Positions 1 through 5,695 of a DNA stretch of 5,695 bases are shown piece after piece. The notes beneath the pieces are model-generated. The model searched no databases. It saw nothing but the letters and a program-made list of their open reading frames with translations, and was not told where the DNA came from. How positions within the stretch are numbered: position 1 is the stretch's first letter; every line of letters begins with the position of its first letter. This stretch comes from Clostridia bacterium. Its GTDB lineage: Bacteria; Bacillota; Clostridia; Christensenellales; UBA1242. A program made the position numbers and the translations under genes. The stretch is taken from positions 1 to 5,695 of the forward strand of contig JAEETG010000140.1 in the NCBI GenBank assembly GCA_016290255.1. The letters run 5' to 3'.

Positions 1-719
1 GAAAAGATTCTATGCTTATGGCAAAATGCTTTCAAGAATTAAAAAAACACAACAAAATTCCTTTTGAACTTGTTTTTTTGGTTATGGACCCAGGTTATAA
101 CAAAGAAAACAGAGCGCTCATTGAACATAATGCAAAAATCTTAAACATTCCAATAGAAATTTTTGAAACAGATATTTTTGAAAATGTTGTGCACATCAAT
201 TCTTCACCATGTTATATTTGTGCACGCATGAGAAGAGGGCATTTATATAACAAAGCAAAAAGTCTTGGCTGCAACAAAATTGCTTTGGGGCACCATTATG
301 ATGATGTGATTGAAACAATTTTAATGGGAATGCTTTATGGAGCACAAATTCAAACAATGATGCCAAAACTTCATTCCAACAACTTTGAAGGCATGGAATT
401 AATTCGACCAATGTATTTAATTCGAGAAAAAGACATTTTGCGTTTTAGAGATTATAATAACCTAAAGTTTTTGCAATGTGCTTGCAAATTCACAGAAGAA
501 TGCGCTAAAGAAAACTCTTTGACTGAATCAAAGAGGGCTGTGATTAAAGATTTAATTAAAGAATTAACCGAAAGACTTTCAAACAAAGAACACCAAATTG
601 ATGGGAACATTTTTAGAAGTGTTGAAAACATTAATTTAAACACAATCATTTCTTATAAAGATAAAAATGGGAAAACAGTTTCATTTTTAGATGATTATGA
701 CAGCATTTATGGAGAATAA
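1..719 (+). CDS. ttcA: TtcA-family tRNA 2-thiocytidine synthetase (PP-loop ATPase), 5'-truncated
   Basis: By family, this enzyme adenylates cytidine-32 of certain tRNAs with ATP and replaces its 2-oxygen with sulfur in the cytoplasm, using a [4Fe-4S] cluster. The gene begins before the window: in frame ahead of the ATG at 12 lie codons for KDS, preceded by the last two bases of a possible Gly codon. This matches the end of the SGGKDS PP-loop, so the ATG at 12 is internal. Numbering from that Met, I see CYIC at 67-70 followed by a basic RMRRG stretch, LGHHYDD at 92-98, MPKL at 117-120, IRPMYLIREKDI at 131-142, and cysteines at 156, 158 and 164. All but the exact spacing of the last cysteines follow the TtcA pattern. 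About 238 residues are visible, against roughly 310 for E. coli TtcA. The third cluster ligand is ambiguous because CxC stands where a CxxC is usual. A TtcA-like paralogue acting on another site is possible. Confidence 0.88.
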   Translation, partial: KDSMLMAKCFQELKKHNKIPFELVFLVMDPGYNKENRALIEHNAKILNIPIEIFETDIFENVVHINSSPCYICARMRRGHLYNKAKSLGCNKIALGHHYDDVIETILMGMLYGAQIQTMMPKLHSNNFEGMELIRPMYLIREKDILRFRDYNNLKFLQCACKFTEECAKENSLTESKRAVIKDLIKELTERLSNKEHQIDGNIFRSVENINLNTIISYKDKNGKTVSFLDDYDSIYGE

Positions 720-748
720 AAAACAGCACATGTTTTGTGCTGTTTTTT
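718..748. terminator. Bidirectional intrinsic terminator between convergent genes
   Basis: A 13-bp perfect stem (718-730 with 736-748, core ACAGCACA/TGTGCTGT) closes a 5-nt loop. It has an A-run on the left and a T-run on the right, so it gives a U-tract on either strand. It starts at the stop codon of the ttcA-like gene and overlaps the stop codon of the small - strand gene, so it probably ends both convergent transcripts. Confidence 0.9.
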
Positions 749-1088
749 AAAATTTTAATGTATCATTTTTTTTGCTTAATTTAAACTCTTTAAATCTTTT
801 TCTTATGTCCATAAGTTTTTGGTTGTTTCCAGCTGATGGAAGTTTTTTGTTTAGCATTTTTCTTGCTTGTCTTTCTTTACACTTTCTCAAAATTTCAAGC
901 TTTTCTTTGATAAGTGGGCTGCATGCTTTTTGTGTTTCATCTTTGTTGTTTGCTTTTTTGTTTTCCCATTCTTCTTTTGAATATAAAACTTCATCATCAT
1001 TTTCTTTTTTCACATACTTTTTTTCGCATGGGCAATATCTTAAAATTGTGATATTATCTTCATCTTTCATTTCATTTATGTTTTGCAT
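747..1088 (-). CDS. Small lysine-rich hypothetical protein with CPC motif
   Basis: I do not recognise this 113-residue protein. It is rich in Lys and Glu, strongly basic in its C-terminal half, and has no signal peptide or membrane segment, so a cytoplasmic location is likely. Cysteines lie at 19 and 21 (motif RYCPCEKKYVKK) and at 56 and 70, which could make a metal site, though this is inference. Residues about 58-103 are charged and probably helical. The start is supported by AAGGAG 12 nt upstream and by an extended -10 promoter about 130 nt upstream. It is transcribed alone, between its own promoter and the shared terminator. The overlapping + strand frame (772-1155) is Phe/Ser/Leu-rich, as expected from the complement of Lys/Glu codons, and has no ribosome site. 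Nucleic-acid binding would fit the charge but is unproven. Confidence 0.7.
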   Translation of the reverse strand: MQNINEMKDEDNITILRYCPCEKKYVKKENDDEVLYSKEEWENKKANNKDETQKACSPLIKEKLEILRKCKERQARKMLNKKLPSAGNNQKLMDIRKRFKEFKLSKKNDTLKF

Positions 1089-1100
1089 TTTTGTTTTAAA

Positions 1101-1106
1101 CTCCTT
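1101..1106 (-). promoter_or_regulatory. Ribosome binding site of the small lysine-rich gene
   Basis: AAGGAG on the - strand lies 12 nt before the ATG at 1088. The spacing is slightly long, but the match is strong and no better in-frame start is nearer. This is the main support for the start and for the choice of strand here. Confidence 0.75.
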
Positions 1107-1134
1107 ATTGCTTTTTTACTATTTTTTGGATGCT

Positions 1135-1206
1135 TTGTGGATAATTATTTTATGATTAAACAACTTGAAAAGTTATTGGTTATAAAATAGTTATCTAAAT
1201 CCACAA
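1135..1206 (-). repeat. Large imperfect inverted repeat in the leader of the small gene
   Basis: The arms 1135-1153 and 1182-1206 are complementary: TTGTGGAT pairs with ATCCACAA for 8 bp, then comes a 6-nt bulge in the right arm, then 11 bp with one mismatch. Inside the loop a second small hairpin (AACTT 1162-1166 with AAGTT 1170-1174) is present. The element lies wholly within the predicted 5' untranslated region of the 747-1088 gene and has no T-tract, so it is not a terminator. It could be a cis-regulatory RNA fold or a DNA-level binding site with dyad symmetry. Confidence 0.7.
1136..1144 (-). promoter_or_regulatory. DnaA-box-like 9-mer
   Basis: The - strand reads TTATCCACA, a perfect match to the bacterial DnaA-box consensus, inside the left arm of the inverted repeat. 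The opposite arm gives only AAATCCACA, with two mismatches. One perfect match in a few kilobases of AT-rich DNA is uncommon but not improbable, so DnaA binding here is only a possibility. Confidence 0.3.
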
Positions 1207-1216
1207 CAATAAAACG

Positions 1217-1245
1217 ATTATATCACAAAAATAAAATTAAATCAA
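1217..1245 (-). promoter_or_regulatory. Sigma-70/SigA-type promoter of the small lysine-rich gene
   Basis: On the - strand, TTGATT (1240-1245) is followed after exactly 17 nt by TATAAT (1217-1222). TG one base before the -10 makes it an extended -10. Transcription should start near 1210, giving a leader of about 120 nt before the ATG at 1088. It lies just downstream of the terminator of the lipoprotein gene, so the small gene is an independent unit. Confidence 0.8.
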
Positions 1246-1265
1246 GTGGCTTTTTGTTTTGGGGT

Positions 1266-1296
1266 AAAAAAAAGAACGAAAACTTCGTTCTTTTTT
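1266..1296 (-). terminator. Intrinsic terminator of the large lipoprotein gene
   Basis: On the - strand, GAACGAA (1284-1290) pairs with TTCGTTC (1274-1280) around a 3-nt loop, and flanking A/T pairs extend the stem to 13 bp. The - strand then runs into eight T (1266-1273). It lies just past the stop codon of the lipoprotein gene at 1303. Confidence 0.92.
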
Positions 1297-1302
1297 GTCG
1301 TT

Positions 1303-4300
1303 TTAAGCGTTAACAATATTGAATATAATATCAATTCCACCGTTTGTTGTGTAGTTTGTTTTTCCGTCTGTGATGTTTAAAACATAAGTTCCAGCATCAA
1401 TTATGTTTTGTTTTGAAACAACAATTTTTTGCCCCTGTTCGTTTAGCTTAAAATATCGAACCCTATAGTCTTGATTTGTTTCGTTTAAAGCATTGCCGGC
1501 TTTATCTAAAATTGTTATTTCTGGAATTTGTGCTGTCCCTTCTTGATATGTGATGTTAATTGTATCATCAGCGCCATAGTTGTTTCCACCAAAAGAAAGT
1601 GTTATGTTTTCCCTTTTGATTTCTTGCTTTGTTATTTCAAAAATAGTTTCTGTTTGCAATCCAAAATAACTGTCTGTTTCTTCCGTTAACGCTTTTAAAT
1701 AATATGTTCCAACATTTGTTGGTTTTTGGCTGTCGGTCCACTCCAAAAACTCTCCCAAAACTTTTGTTTGAGCGTTAAATGGAGCATAATAAATTTTTGT
1801 TTCGCCAAATTTTGAACTTATGGTTGGCTTTGAAATGCTGTCGCCAAACTCAACGCTTGGAACGCAAAACTCTGAGTTAAACTTGTTTACTTGTTTTGTT
1901 ATTTCAAGTGTGAACAAAATGTCTTCAAATTCGTTATTTTTTGCTTTGATGATTCCAAACAGAATTCCAGCATTTGTTTTTTCAGTGCTGCTTGCAAGAA
2001 TTGTTCTTTCTTCATTTGAGTAAAGAAGAACATCATAGTTGATTCCTTCAATCATGTTTTCATCAAACACGCGAACTTGTGGTGCAATTTCAGTTCCAGT
2101 GTATGGAGTTGAAATTGTTTCATTGCCAAACAAAATCTTTTTGGCTATGCTTAAGTTCTTAACAACTTCTCCTGCATAATTTCCAATAAAATTAATTGTG
2201 ATAGTTATGTTTTGCCCACCAACAACATCACCAGAAACGCTTAAGAAGTAGTCTTTGTTTTCTTCCAAAGTGCGTTCAAGAGTTGAGTTGTAAATTGAGT
2301 GGTTAAGCAAAACATTTTGCCCAGAGTAAGAAAGTTCATCAAATCCAGTTAGGGCAAAGTTTTCTTCTGCATATTGTTGCGGCATCACAACAAACTCTTT
2401 TGTTTGAACTGTTTTATAGTTTTCATTATTTCCTTCACAAATTGCAATAACAACATAATTTCCTGCGTCAAGGGGTGCACCATTTAAAACTTCAACAGCA
2501 TGAGTTTGAGTTATTTTATAAATTGTGTAGTCAACGTTTTCATTATTTTGTGTTGAGCAAGAAATAACAACGTTTTCACCATAATTATAGGTGTTTTCAC
2601 AATTGATTGTGATTTCTTGAGAGTTTTTAATATCAAATGTTTGTTCTTTTTCGCCAGTTACAAACAGAGAATCATTTTTTGCTTCCACGCTGATTGTTAG
2701 GCTGTTTCCATTTTGTATGTAAGAATAAGAATAGTCAGAGCTTGTTAAAAGTTTTTGACCAACAATAATGTCAACACTTAAGTTTTCCACATTTCCACTT
2801 TGAAGCGATATTTCTTTGATTATAATTTCAGCATTTTCAAGGTTCGTTTTTGTTATTTCAAAATCACAGAAAGAAACAATTTCAAAATAGTTTTCACTTT
2901 CTTCAACAATTCCTTTTAGAGTATACTGACCAATTTCTGTTGGAACAACTTGTGAGAAATTAAAGTCATTGCGTTTACTATAATAAAACTCTGGTGTTCC
3001 AAAAGAAGAAGTCATTTGAGGGAAAACTTGGTTTGTTCCATATTGCCAGTTTTTGATTTCCAATGGCTTTATTAAAATGTTTTCTGTTTTCTTAATTATT
3101 ATTTGTTTTGAAATTGTTCCCTTAAAGTTTTGTTTCCCAACAACTTCAACCAAATATGTTCCAGCATTTTTAATGTTTGAAACTTCACTTGGTTCAATTT
3201 GAACAAATGCGCCGTCAGTTAATTTATAATAATTTACGCCGTAGTCATTTGCAGTTATCAAAGCGTCATAAACAACTGGTTCAAGGTTTTGAGTTTGAGT
3301 GTTATAAGTTGAGTCGTTTTTAAATGTTATCATTTCATTTGAGAGATTTTTTTGTAAAATTGTGAACTCTTGTTCAATTGCCCCAAAAACATTATTTTTT
3401 CCACTGATAATAATTGTTGCAGTTCCTGCATTGATGTTGTTTTGAAATGAAATGTCATAGTTTGTGCTATCAAGAGGAGAAGAACAGAACAAAAAGCTTG
3501 AAATGCTTGGTGTTTTTTCAGTTCCATCAAACAAAAATTCATTTTCACTTAATGTTATTTGTGTGTTGTTGCTTTTTAATTCATTTGTTGAAATCGTGTA
3601 AGAAAAAACAATTTCATCAGTTGAAAAAATGTTGTTTTTTGCAATAATTTCCATATAAATGGTTTGGTTTGCTGAAACAAAATCTGTTTGTGGAGTTTTG
3701 TTGTTTATGTTGGAGTAGTATTTAATTTCATAGTCATCAACTGAAACATTTTGATCTGAAATTGTTATTTGAATGTTTTGCTTTTTTTCAGTTCCATCAA
3801 ACAAAAAGTTTTCTGAAAAACCTGAAATGTTATCCAAAGTTATTTCTGCCATCAAAACATCAAATTCAACAAAATCTGTTTCTCCACAATAGTTGTTAAT
3901 TCCAACTGCTTTAACTTTTGCTTTTTGTGATGGAGTTGAAACAATGTTGTTGTCTTCATATGAAAGAACAAAATCTTGACCTAAAGAAAGAGGTGTGGCT
4001 TCTTCAAATTCTTTCAAGGTTACAACCACTTGAGCACCCTGTGGCAAAAATGTTGCGTTCTGGCTTTCAAGGCTAAACAAAAAATCAACAATTGGTCTTG
4101 GCTGGATTGAAAAAGTTTGTTCAATTGTTCCAGCAAAGTTTTCAAAAAAGTTGATGATAACTTTTGCTGTGTTGTTTCCTGCATTAATGTTGTTTAAAAA
4201 GTCTATTTGATAAGAATATATTTCATCACCCAAATAAGTGATTGTAATCGGAGGTGTTTGCTCAAAACTATTAAAAATTAAGCCATCATCATCAATTTCA

Positions 4301-5403
4301 ATCAAAAGGTTTGGATCTTGTGTTATGTCAATTCCCTTAATGAAGTAAGAAGTGTTGATTTCTCCTTCAAAGTTGTTTTTTCCGGTTATTAAAATGTTAA
4401 TTGTTCCACCGTCAACAAAACTTGAGTTGTCAAAAATTTCAATGTTATCTCTAAAATACCTCACATCATAGTCGGAATCTTTTTCCAAAGTTCTGTTGAA
4501 CATAACAACTTCTGGGTCAACTTTAAATGATTGAGTGCCGTCATATTGCTTATCGTCAATTTGAGCAATTTGTGAAGATGAAATGTTGGCTTTGTTAATT
4601 CTAAACAAAACTTCAGTTTGATCATTTTGGGCAAAATAGTGGTTTTGACCTACAACTGTTATGCTAAGCTTTGCTTCATCACTAGCCAAAACATTGTTTT
4701 CAAATGTTATGTTAAAATTGCTAAAAACACTTTGAGGAACATGTATGTTTCCACAAACAATACCAAAATTTGGAGTTTTTGCTGTTCCGTCATATGTTGT
4801 TCTTTCAATTTGCACAAAGCAGTCATCTAACTTTAAGTAATTCACAATATAAGGAATTTGTTTGCTTCCAACAAAGTTTGAGTTTGCTTTTGAAACGATT
4901 GACACAGTGTTTGTTGTGTCGGGGAAGCCTCCTGTTTGAGAAATGTCAAATTCGCTTGTGCTTATTTCTTTTTGGCCAACTTTTATTTTAATTTGTGGCA
5001 AAACTGTTGGATCGCCAGAAAAAGTTAAGTCTTGAATTTCAAATTGAGCATTTTCAATGTTTAGCTTGTCAATTTTGAAAGGTTTTTCAACTCTTCCTTT
5101 TAGCTTTTTGCTTGAATCCATTGCTGAAACAATTATTTTTGCCATTCCGGCTTTAATGTTGTTTTCATAAAAAACGGCATAGTCAACATTTTGAGTGTAA
5201 GTTGTGTTTTTGTTTTTAACAATAATTTCAGGTTTTTGCTCATATCCATTAAAAACAAATTCTTGCTGAACAAAAGTTATGTCATCAGCATTTAAATTAT
5301 GTCTGTGGTCTTCTTTGCATGCTGAAAGAAAGATAAGCGCAGACAACATTAAAAAGAATATAAGAAAAAGACTGGTTGTTTTTAAAATTTTTGTTTTGCT
5401 CAT
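1303..5403 (-). CDS. Giant surface lipoprotein built of about 16 Ig-like (MBG-type) repeats
   Basis: A 1366-residue secreted lipoprotein. Residues 1-29 form a lipoprotein signal peptide: basic start, hydrophobic core about 11-25, then lipobox LSAC with the lipidated Cys at 29. The rest is almost wholly tandem repeats of about 75-90 residues. Each usually opens with a motif like FxFxGTEKTP, continues with DYxIxYxNNINAG and GKNNFxG, and ends in a strand like FxI. This resembles the MBG/YDG-type bacterial Ig-like domains of extracellular proteins; the family name is by resemblance only. Repeats near 777-851 and 1174-1259, and less clearly 927-1006, are a variant with a YG/FG opening and PTxxGxYxLKAxxEExxxYF. 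There is no LPXTG, SLH, enzymatic or other C-terminal domain; the last residues (IIFNIVNA) are the final strand of the last repeat. The ATG at 5403 is preferred over an upstream TTG because GGAG lies 6 nt before it. A stalk, adhesin or surface-matrix role is inferred. Confidence 0.9.
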   Translation of the reverse strand: MSKTKILKTTSLFLIFFLMLSALIFLSACKEDHRHNLNADDITFVQQEFVFNGYEQKPEIIVKNKNTTYTQNVDYAVFYENNIKAGMAKIIVSAMDSSKKLKGRVEKPFKIDKLNIENAQFEIQDLTFSGDPTVLPQIKIKVGQKEISTSEFDISQTGGFPDTTNTVSIVSKANSNFVGSKQIPYIVNYLKLDDCFVQIERTTYDGTAKTPNFGIVCGNIHVPQSVFSNFNITFENNVLASDEAKLSITVVGQNHYFAQNDQTEVLFRINKANISSSQIAQIDDKQYDGTQSFKVDPEVVMFNRTLEKDSDYDVRYFRDNIEIFDNSSFVDGGTINILITGKNNFEGEINTSYFIKGIDITQDPNLLIEIDDDGLIFNSFEQTPPITITYLGDEIYSYQIDFLNNINAGNNTAKVIINFFENFAGTIEQTFSIQPRPIVDFLFSLESQNATFLPQGAQVVVTLKEFEEATPLSLGQDFVLSYEDNNIVSTPSQKAKVKAVGINNYCGETDFVEFDVLMAEITLDNISGFSENFLFDGTEKKQNIQITISDQNVSVDDYEIKYYSNINNKTPQTDFVSANQTIYMEIIAKNNIFSTDEIVFSYTISTNELKSNNTQITLSENEFLFDGTEKTPSISSFLFCSSPLDSTNYDISFQNNINAGTATIIISGKNNVFGAIEQEFTILQKNLSNEMITFKNDSTYNTQTQNLEPVVYDALITANDYGVNYYKLTDGAFVQIEPSEVSNIKNAGTYLVEVVGKQNFKGTISKQIIIKKTENILIKPLEIKNWQYGTNQVFPQMTSSFGTPEFYYSKRNDFNFSQVVPTEIGQYTLKGIVEESENYFEIVSFCDFEITKTNLENAEIIIKEISLQSGNVENLSVDIIVGQKLLTSSDYSYSYIQNGNSLTISVEAKNDSLFVTGEKEQTFDIKNSQEITINCENTYNYGENVVISCSTQNNENVDYTIYKITQTHAVEVLNGAPLDAGNYVVIAICEGNNENYKTVQTKEFVVMPQQYAEENFALTGFDELSYSGQNVLLNHSIYNSTLERTLEENKDYFLSVSGDVVGGQNITITINFIGNYAGEVVKNLSIAKKILFGNETISTPYTGTEIAPQVRVFDENMIEGINYDVLLYSNEERTILASSTEKTNAGILFGIIKAKNNEFEDILFTLEITKQVNKFNSEFCVPSVEFGDSISKPTISSKFGETKIYYAPFNAQTKVLGEFLEWTDSQKPTNVGTYYLKALTEETDSYFGLQTETIFEITKQEIKRENITLSFGGNNYGADDTINITYQEGTAQIPEITILDKAGNALNETNQDYRVRYFKLNEQGQKIVVSKQNIIDAGTYVLNITDGKTNYTTNGGIDIIFNIVNA
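3513..3807 (-). repeat. 25-nt direct repeats marking adjacent protein repeat units
   Basis: The stretches 3513-3537 and 3783-3807 are identical over 25 nt and lie exactly 270 nt (90 codons) apart. Both encode the FLFDGTEK motif at the start of neighbouring repeats (about residues 531-540 and 621-630 of the lipoprotein). Conservation at the DNA level, while the rest of the two repeats has diverged, suggests a fairly late duplication or local gene conversion. Confidence 0.75.
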
Positions 5404-5409
5404 TTTTGA

Positions 5410-5413
5410 CTCC
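5410..5413 (-). promoter_or_regulatory. Ribosome binding site deciding the lipoprotein start
   Basis: GGAG on the - strand lies 6 nt upstream of the ATG at 5403. The alternative TTG at 5415 overlaps this Shine-Dalgarno site and has none of its own, so the ATG is the better start. It also gives a signal peptide of ordinary length. Confidence 0.8.
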
Positions 5414-5430
5414 AAAAGTTAATCTCATAG

Positions 5431-5460
5431 ATTATAACACAAAAAGCCTATTTTTTGCAA
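5431..5460 (-). promoter_or_regulatory. Promoter of the lipoprotein gene
   Basis: On the - strand, TTGCAA (5455-5460) and TATAAT (5431-5436) are 18 nt apart, with TG one base before the -10 (extended -10). The -35 matches TTGACA at four of six bases and the -10 is perfect. Transcription would start near 5424, giving a leader of about 20 nt that contains the GGAG site. Confidence 0.7.
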
Positions 5461-5492
5461 ATAAACAGACTTGTTTTTATTGCTGTTTTTGC

Positions 5493-5521
5493 TTGAATTT
5501 TTAACAAAATTTTGTTAAACT
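5493..5521 (+). promoter_or_regulatory. Possible rlmH promoter predicting a leaderless mRNA
   Basis: TTGAAT (5493-5498) and TAAACT (5516-5521) are 17 nt apart, with TG one base before the -10. Each hexamer matches consensus at four of six positions, so the call is tentative. The expected start of transcription falls at about 5528, the A of the rlmH ATG. This agrees with the lack of a Shine-Dalgarno site. Confidence 0.4.
5500..5519 (+). repeat. Perfect 20-bp palindrome in the divergent intergenic region
   Basis: TTTAACAAAA is followed directly by its reverse complement TTTTGTTAAA, with no spacer. It ends 8 nt before the rlmH ATG, overlaps the spacer and -10 of the putative rlmH promoter, and lies about 40 bp behind the -35 of the lipoprotein promoter. 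The dyad is typical of a repressor operator. As RNA it would be a poor hairpin because it has no loop. Confidence 0.65.
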
Positions 5522-5527
5522 TTTGTT

Positions 5528-5695
5528 ATGAAGAAAATAACACTAATTTGCGTTGGGAACATTAAAGAAAAATATTTAACTGACGCCATAAACGAATATA
5601 AAAAAAGAATTCAAAAGTTTTTTGACTTAAATATTATTGAAATTCCAGAAAGCAAACTGTTGTCATCTCAAAAAGAAATTGAAAAGGCATTAAAC
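5528..5695 (+). CDS. rlmH: RlmH, 23S rRNA pseudouridine-1915 N3-methyltransferase, 3'-truncated by window end
   Basis: By family, RlmH is a small SPOUT methyltransferase that uses S-adenosylmethionine to methylate the N3 of pseudouridine 1915 in helix 69 of 23S rRNA on assembled 70S ribosomes. The visible 56 residues start MKKITLICVGNIKEKYLTDA and continue INEYKKRIQKFFDLNIIEIP, matching the RlmH N-terminus (pattern MKI..I.VGK.KE.YL..AI.EY.KR......L.I.E.P). The family is usually about 155-160 residues; the C-terminal SAM-binding knot lies beyond the window. The ATG fits the family start, but the preceding bases hold no Shine-Dalgarno sequence, only a perfect palindrome. It is divergent from the lipoprotein gene. 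In many Bacillota rlmH lies near the replication origin (orfX of Staphylococcus). Confidence 0.93.
   Translation, partial: MKKITLICVGNIKEKYLTDAINEYKKRIQKFFDLNIIEIPESKLLSSQKEIEKALN

Noticed and set aside
12..14. ATG at 12 as the start of the TtcA-like gene.
   Set aside because: The codons before it are open and encode KDS of the PP-loop, so the real start is outside the window.
772..1155. A 127-residue hydrophobic frame on the + strand that could be read as a membrane protein.
   Set aside because: It lies antisense to the Lys/Glu-rich gene at 747-1088, and its Phe/Ser/Leu content is what that complement gives. It has no Shine-Dalgarno site, whereas the - strand frame has AAGGAG, a promoter and a terminator.
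1107..1260. This AT-rich intergenic region as the replication origin oriC.
   Set aside because: Only one perfect DnaA-box match is seen and no cluster; dnaA, dnaN, rpmH and similar origin genes are not in the window. rlmH nearby is weak support on its own.
3330..3548. Alternate-frame short open frames within the lipoprotein gene on either strand.
   Set aside because: They have no ribosome sites or recognisable features and lie wholly inside a convincing long coding region.
1303..5403. The repeats as a CRISPR array or other nucleotide repeat array.
   Set aside because: The frame is open for 1366 codons, the periodicity is in the protein, and nucleotide identity between units is mostly low.
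5461..5480. A small imperfect hairpin (AATAAACA region against TGTTTTTATT) in the divergent intergenic region.
   Set aside because: The stem is short, made almost only of A/T pairs, and needs unpaired bases; this is expected by chance at this composition.

Overview
The window is AT-rich DNA that reads as low-GC Bacillota, probably an uncultured Clostridia-type gut or anaerobic lineage. This rests on base composition, Shine-Dalgarno sites of the AAGGAG type, a classic lipobox lipoprotein, an MBG-like Ig-repeat surface protein and an rlmH gene. Tryptophan is encoded by TGG where I checked it in the large gene, so there is no sign of a mycoplasma-type code. The taxon cannot be fixed more closely from this sequence.

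Layout from left to right. (1) A 5'-truncated TtcA-family tRNA thiolation gene on the + strand (about 1-719); the window opens inside its PP-loop. (2) A strong hairpin (718-748) that can terminate transcription from both sides. (3) A small lysine-rich, cysteine-containing protein of unknown function on the - strand (747-1088). It has a good extended -10 promoter (1217-1245) and a leader of about 120 nt that holds a large imperfect inverted repeat with a perfect DnaA-box-like 9-mer in one arm. (4) A strong intrinsic terminator (1266-1296) that ends the next gene. (5) A 1366-residue lipoprotein on the - strand (1303-5403), made of a lipoprotein signal peptide followed almost entirely by about 16 Ig-like repeats of roughly 80 residues. 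(6) A 124-bp divergent intergenic region with a promoter for the lipoprotein and a perfect 20-bp palindrome. (7) The first 56 codons of rlmH on the + strand (5528 to the window end), which has no visible Shine-Dalgarno site.

The four genes do not form one operon. Two encode RNA-modifying enzymes (TtcA-like on tRNA, RlmH on 23S rRNA) and lie on the + strand, flanking two - strand genes that each have their own promoter and terminator. The large lipoprotein is an accessory surface protein set between housekeeping genes. No stretch longer than 300 bases lacks a gene; the longest gap, 1089-1302, is filled by leader, promoter and terminator signals. I see no CRISPR array, tRNA, rRNA or insertion sequence. 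No complete new multi-gene system is evident. The points most worth checking are the structured leader of the small gene, the palindrome over a possibly leaderless rlmH promoter, and the all-repeat lipoprotein.
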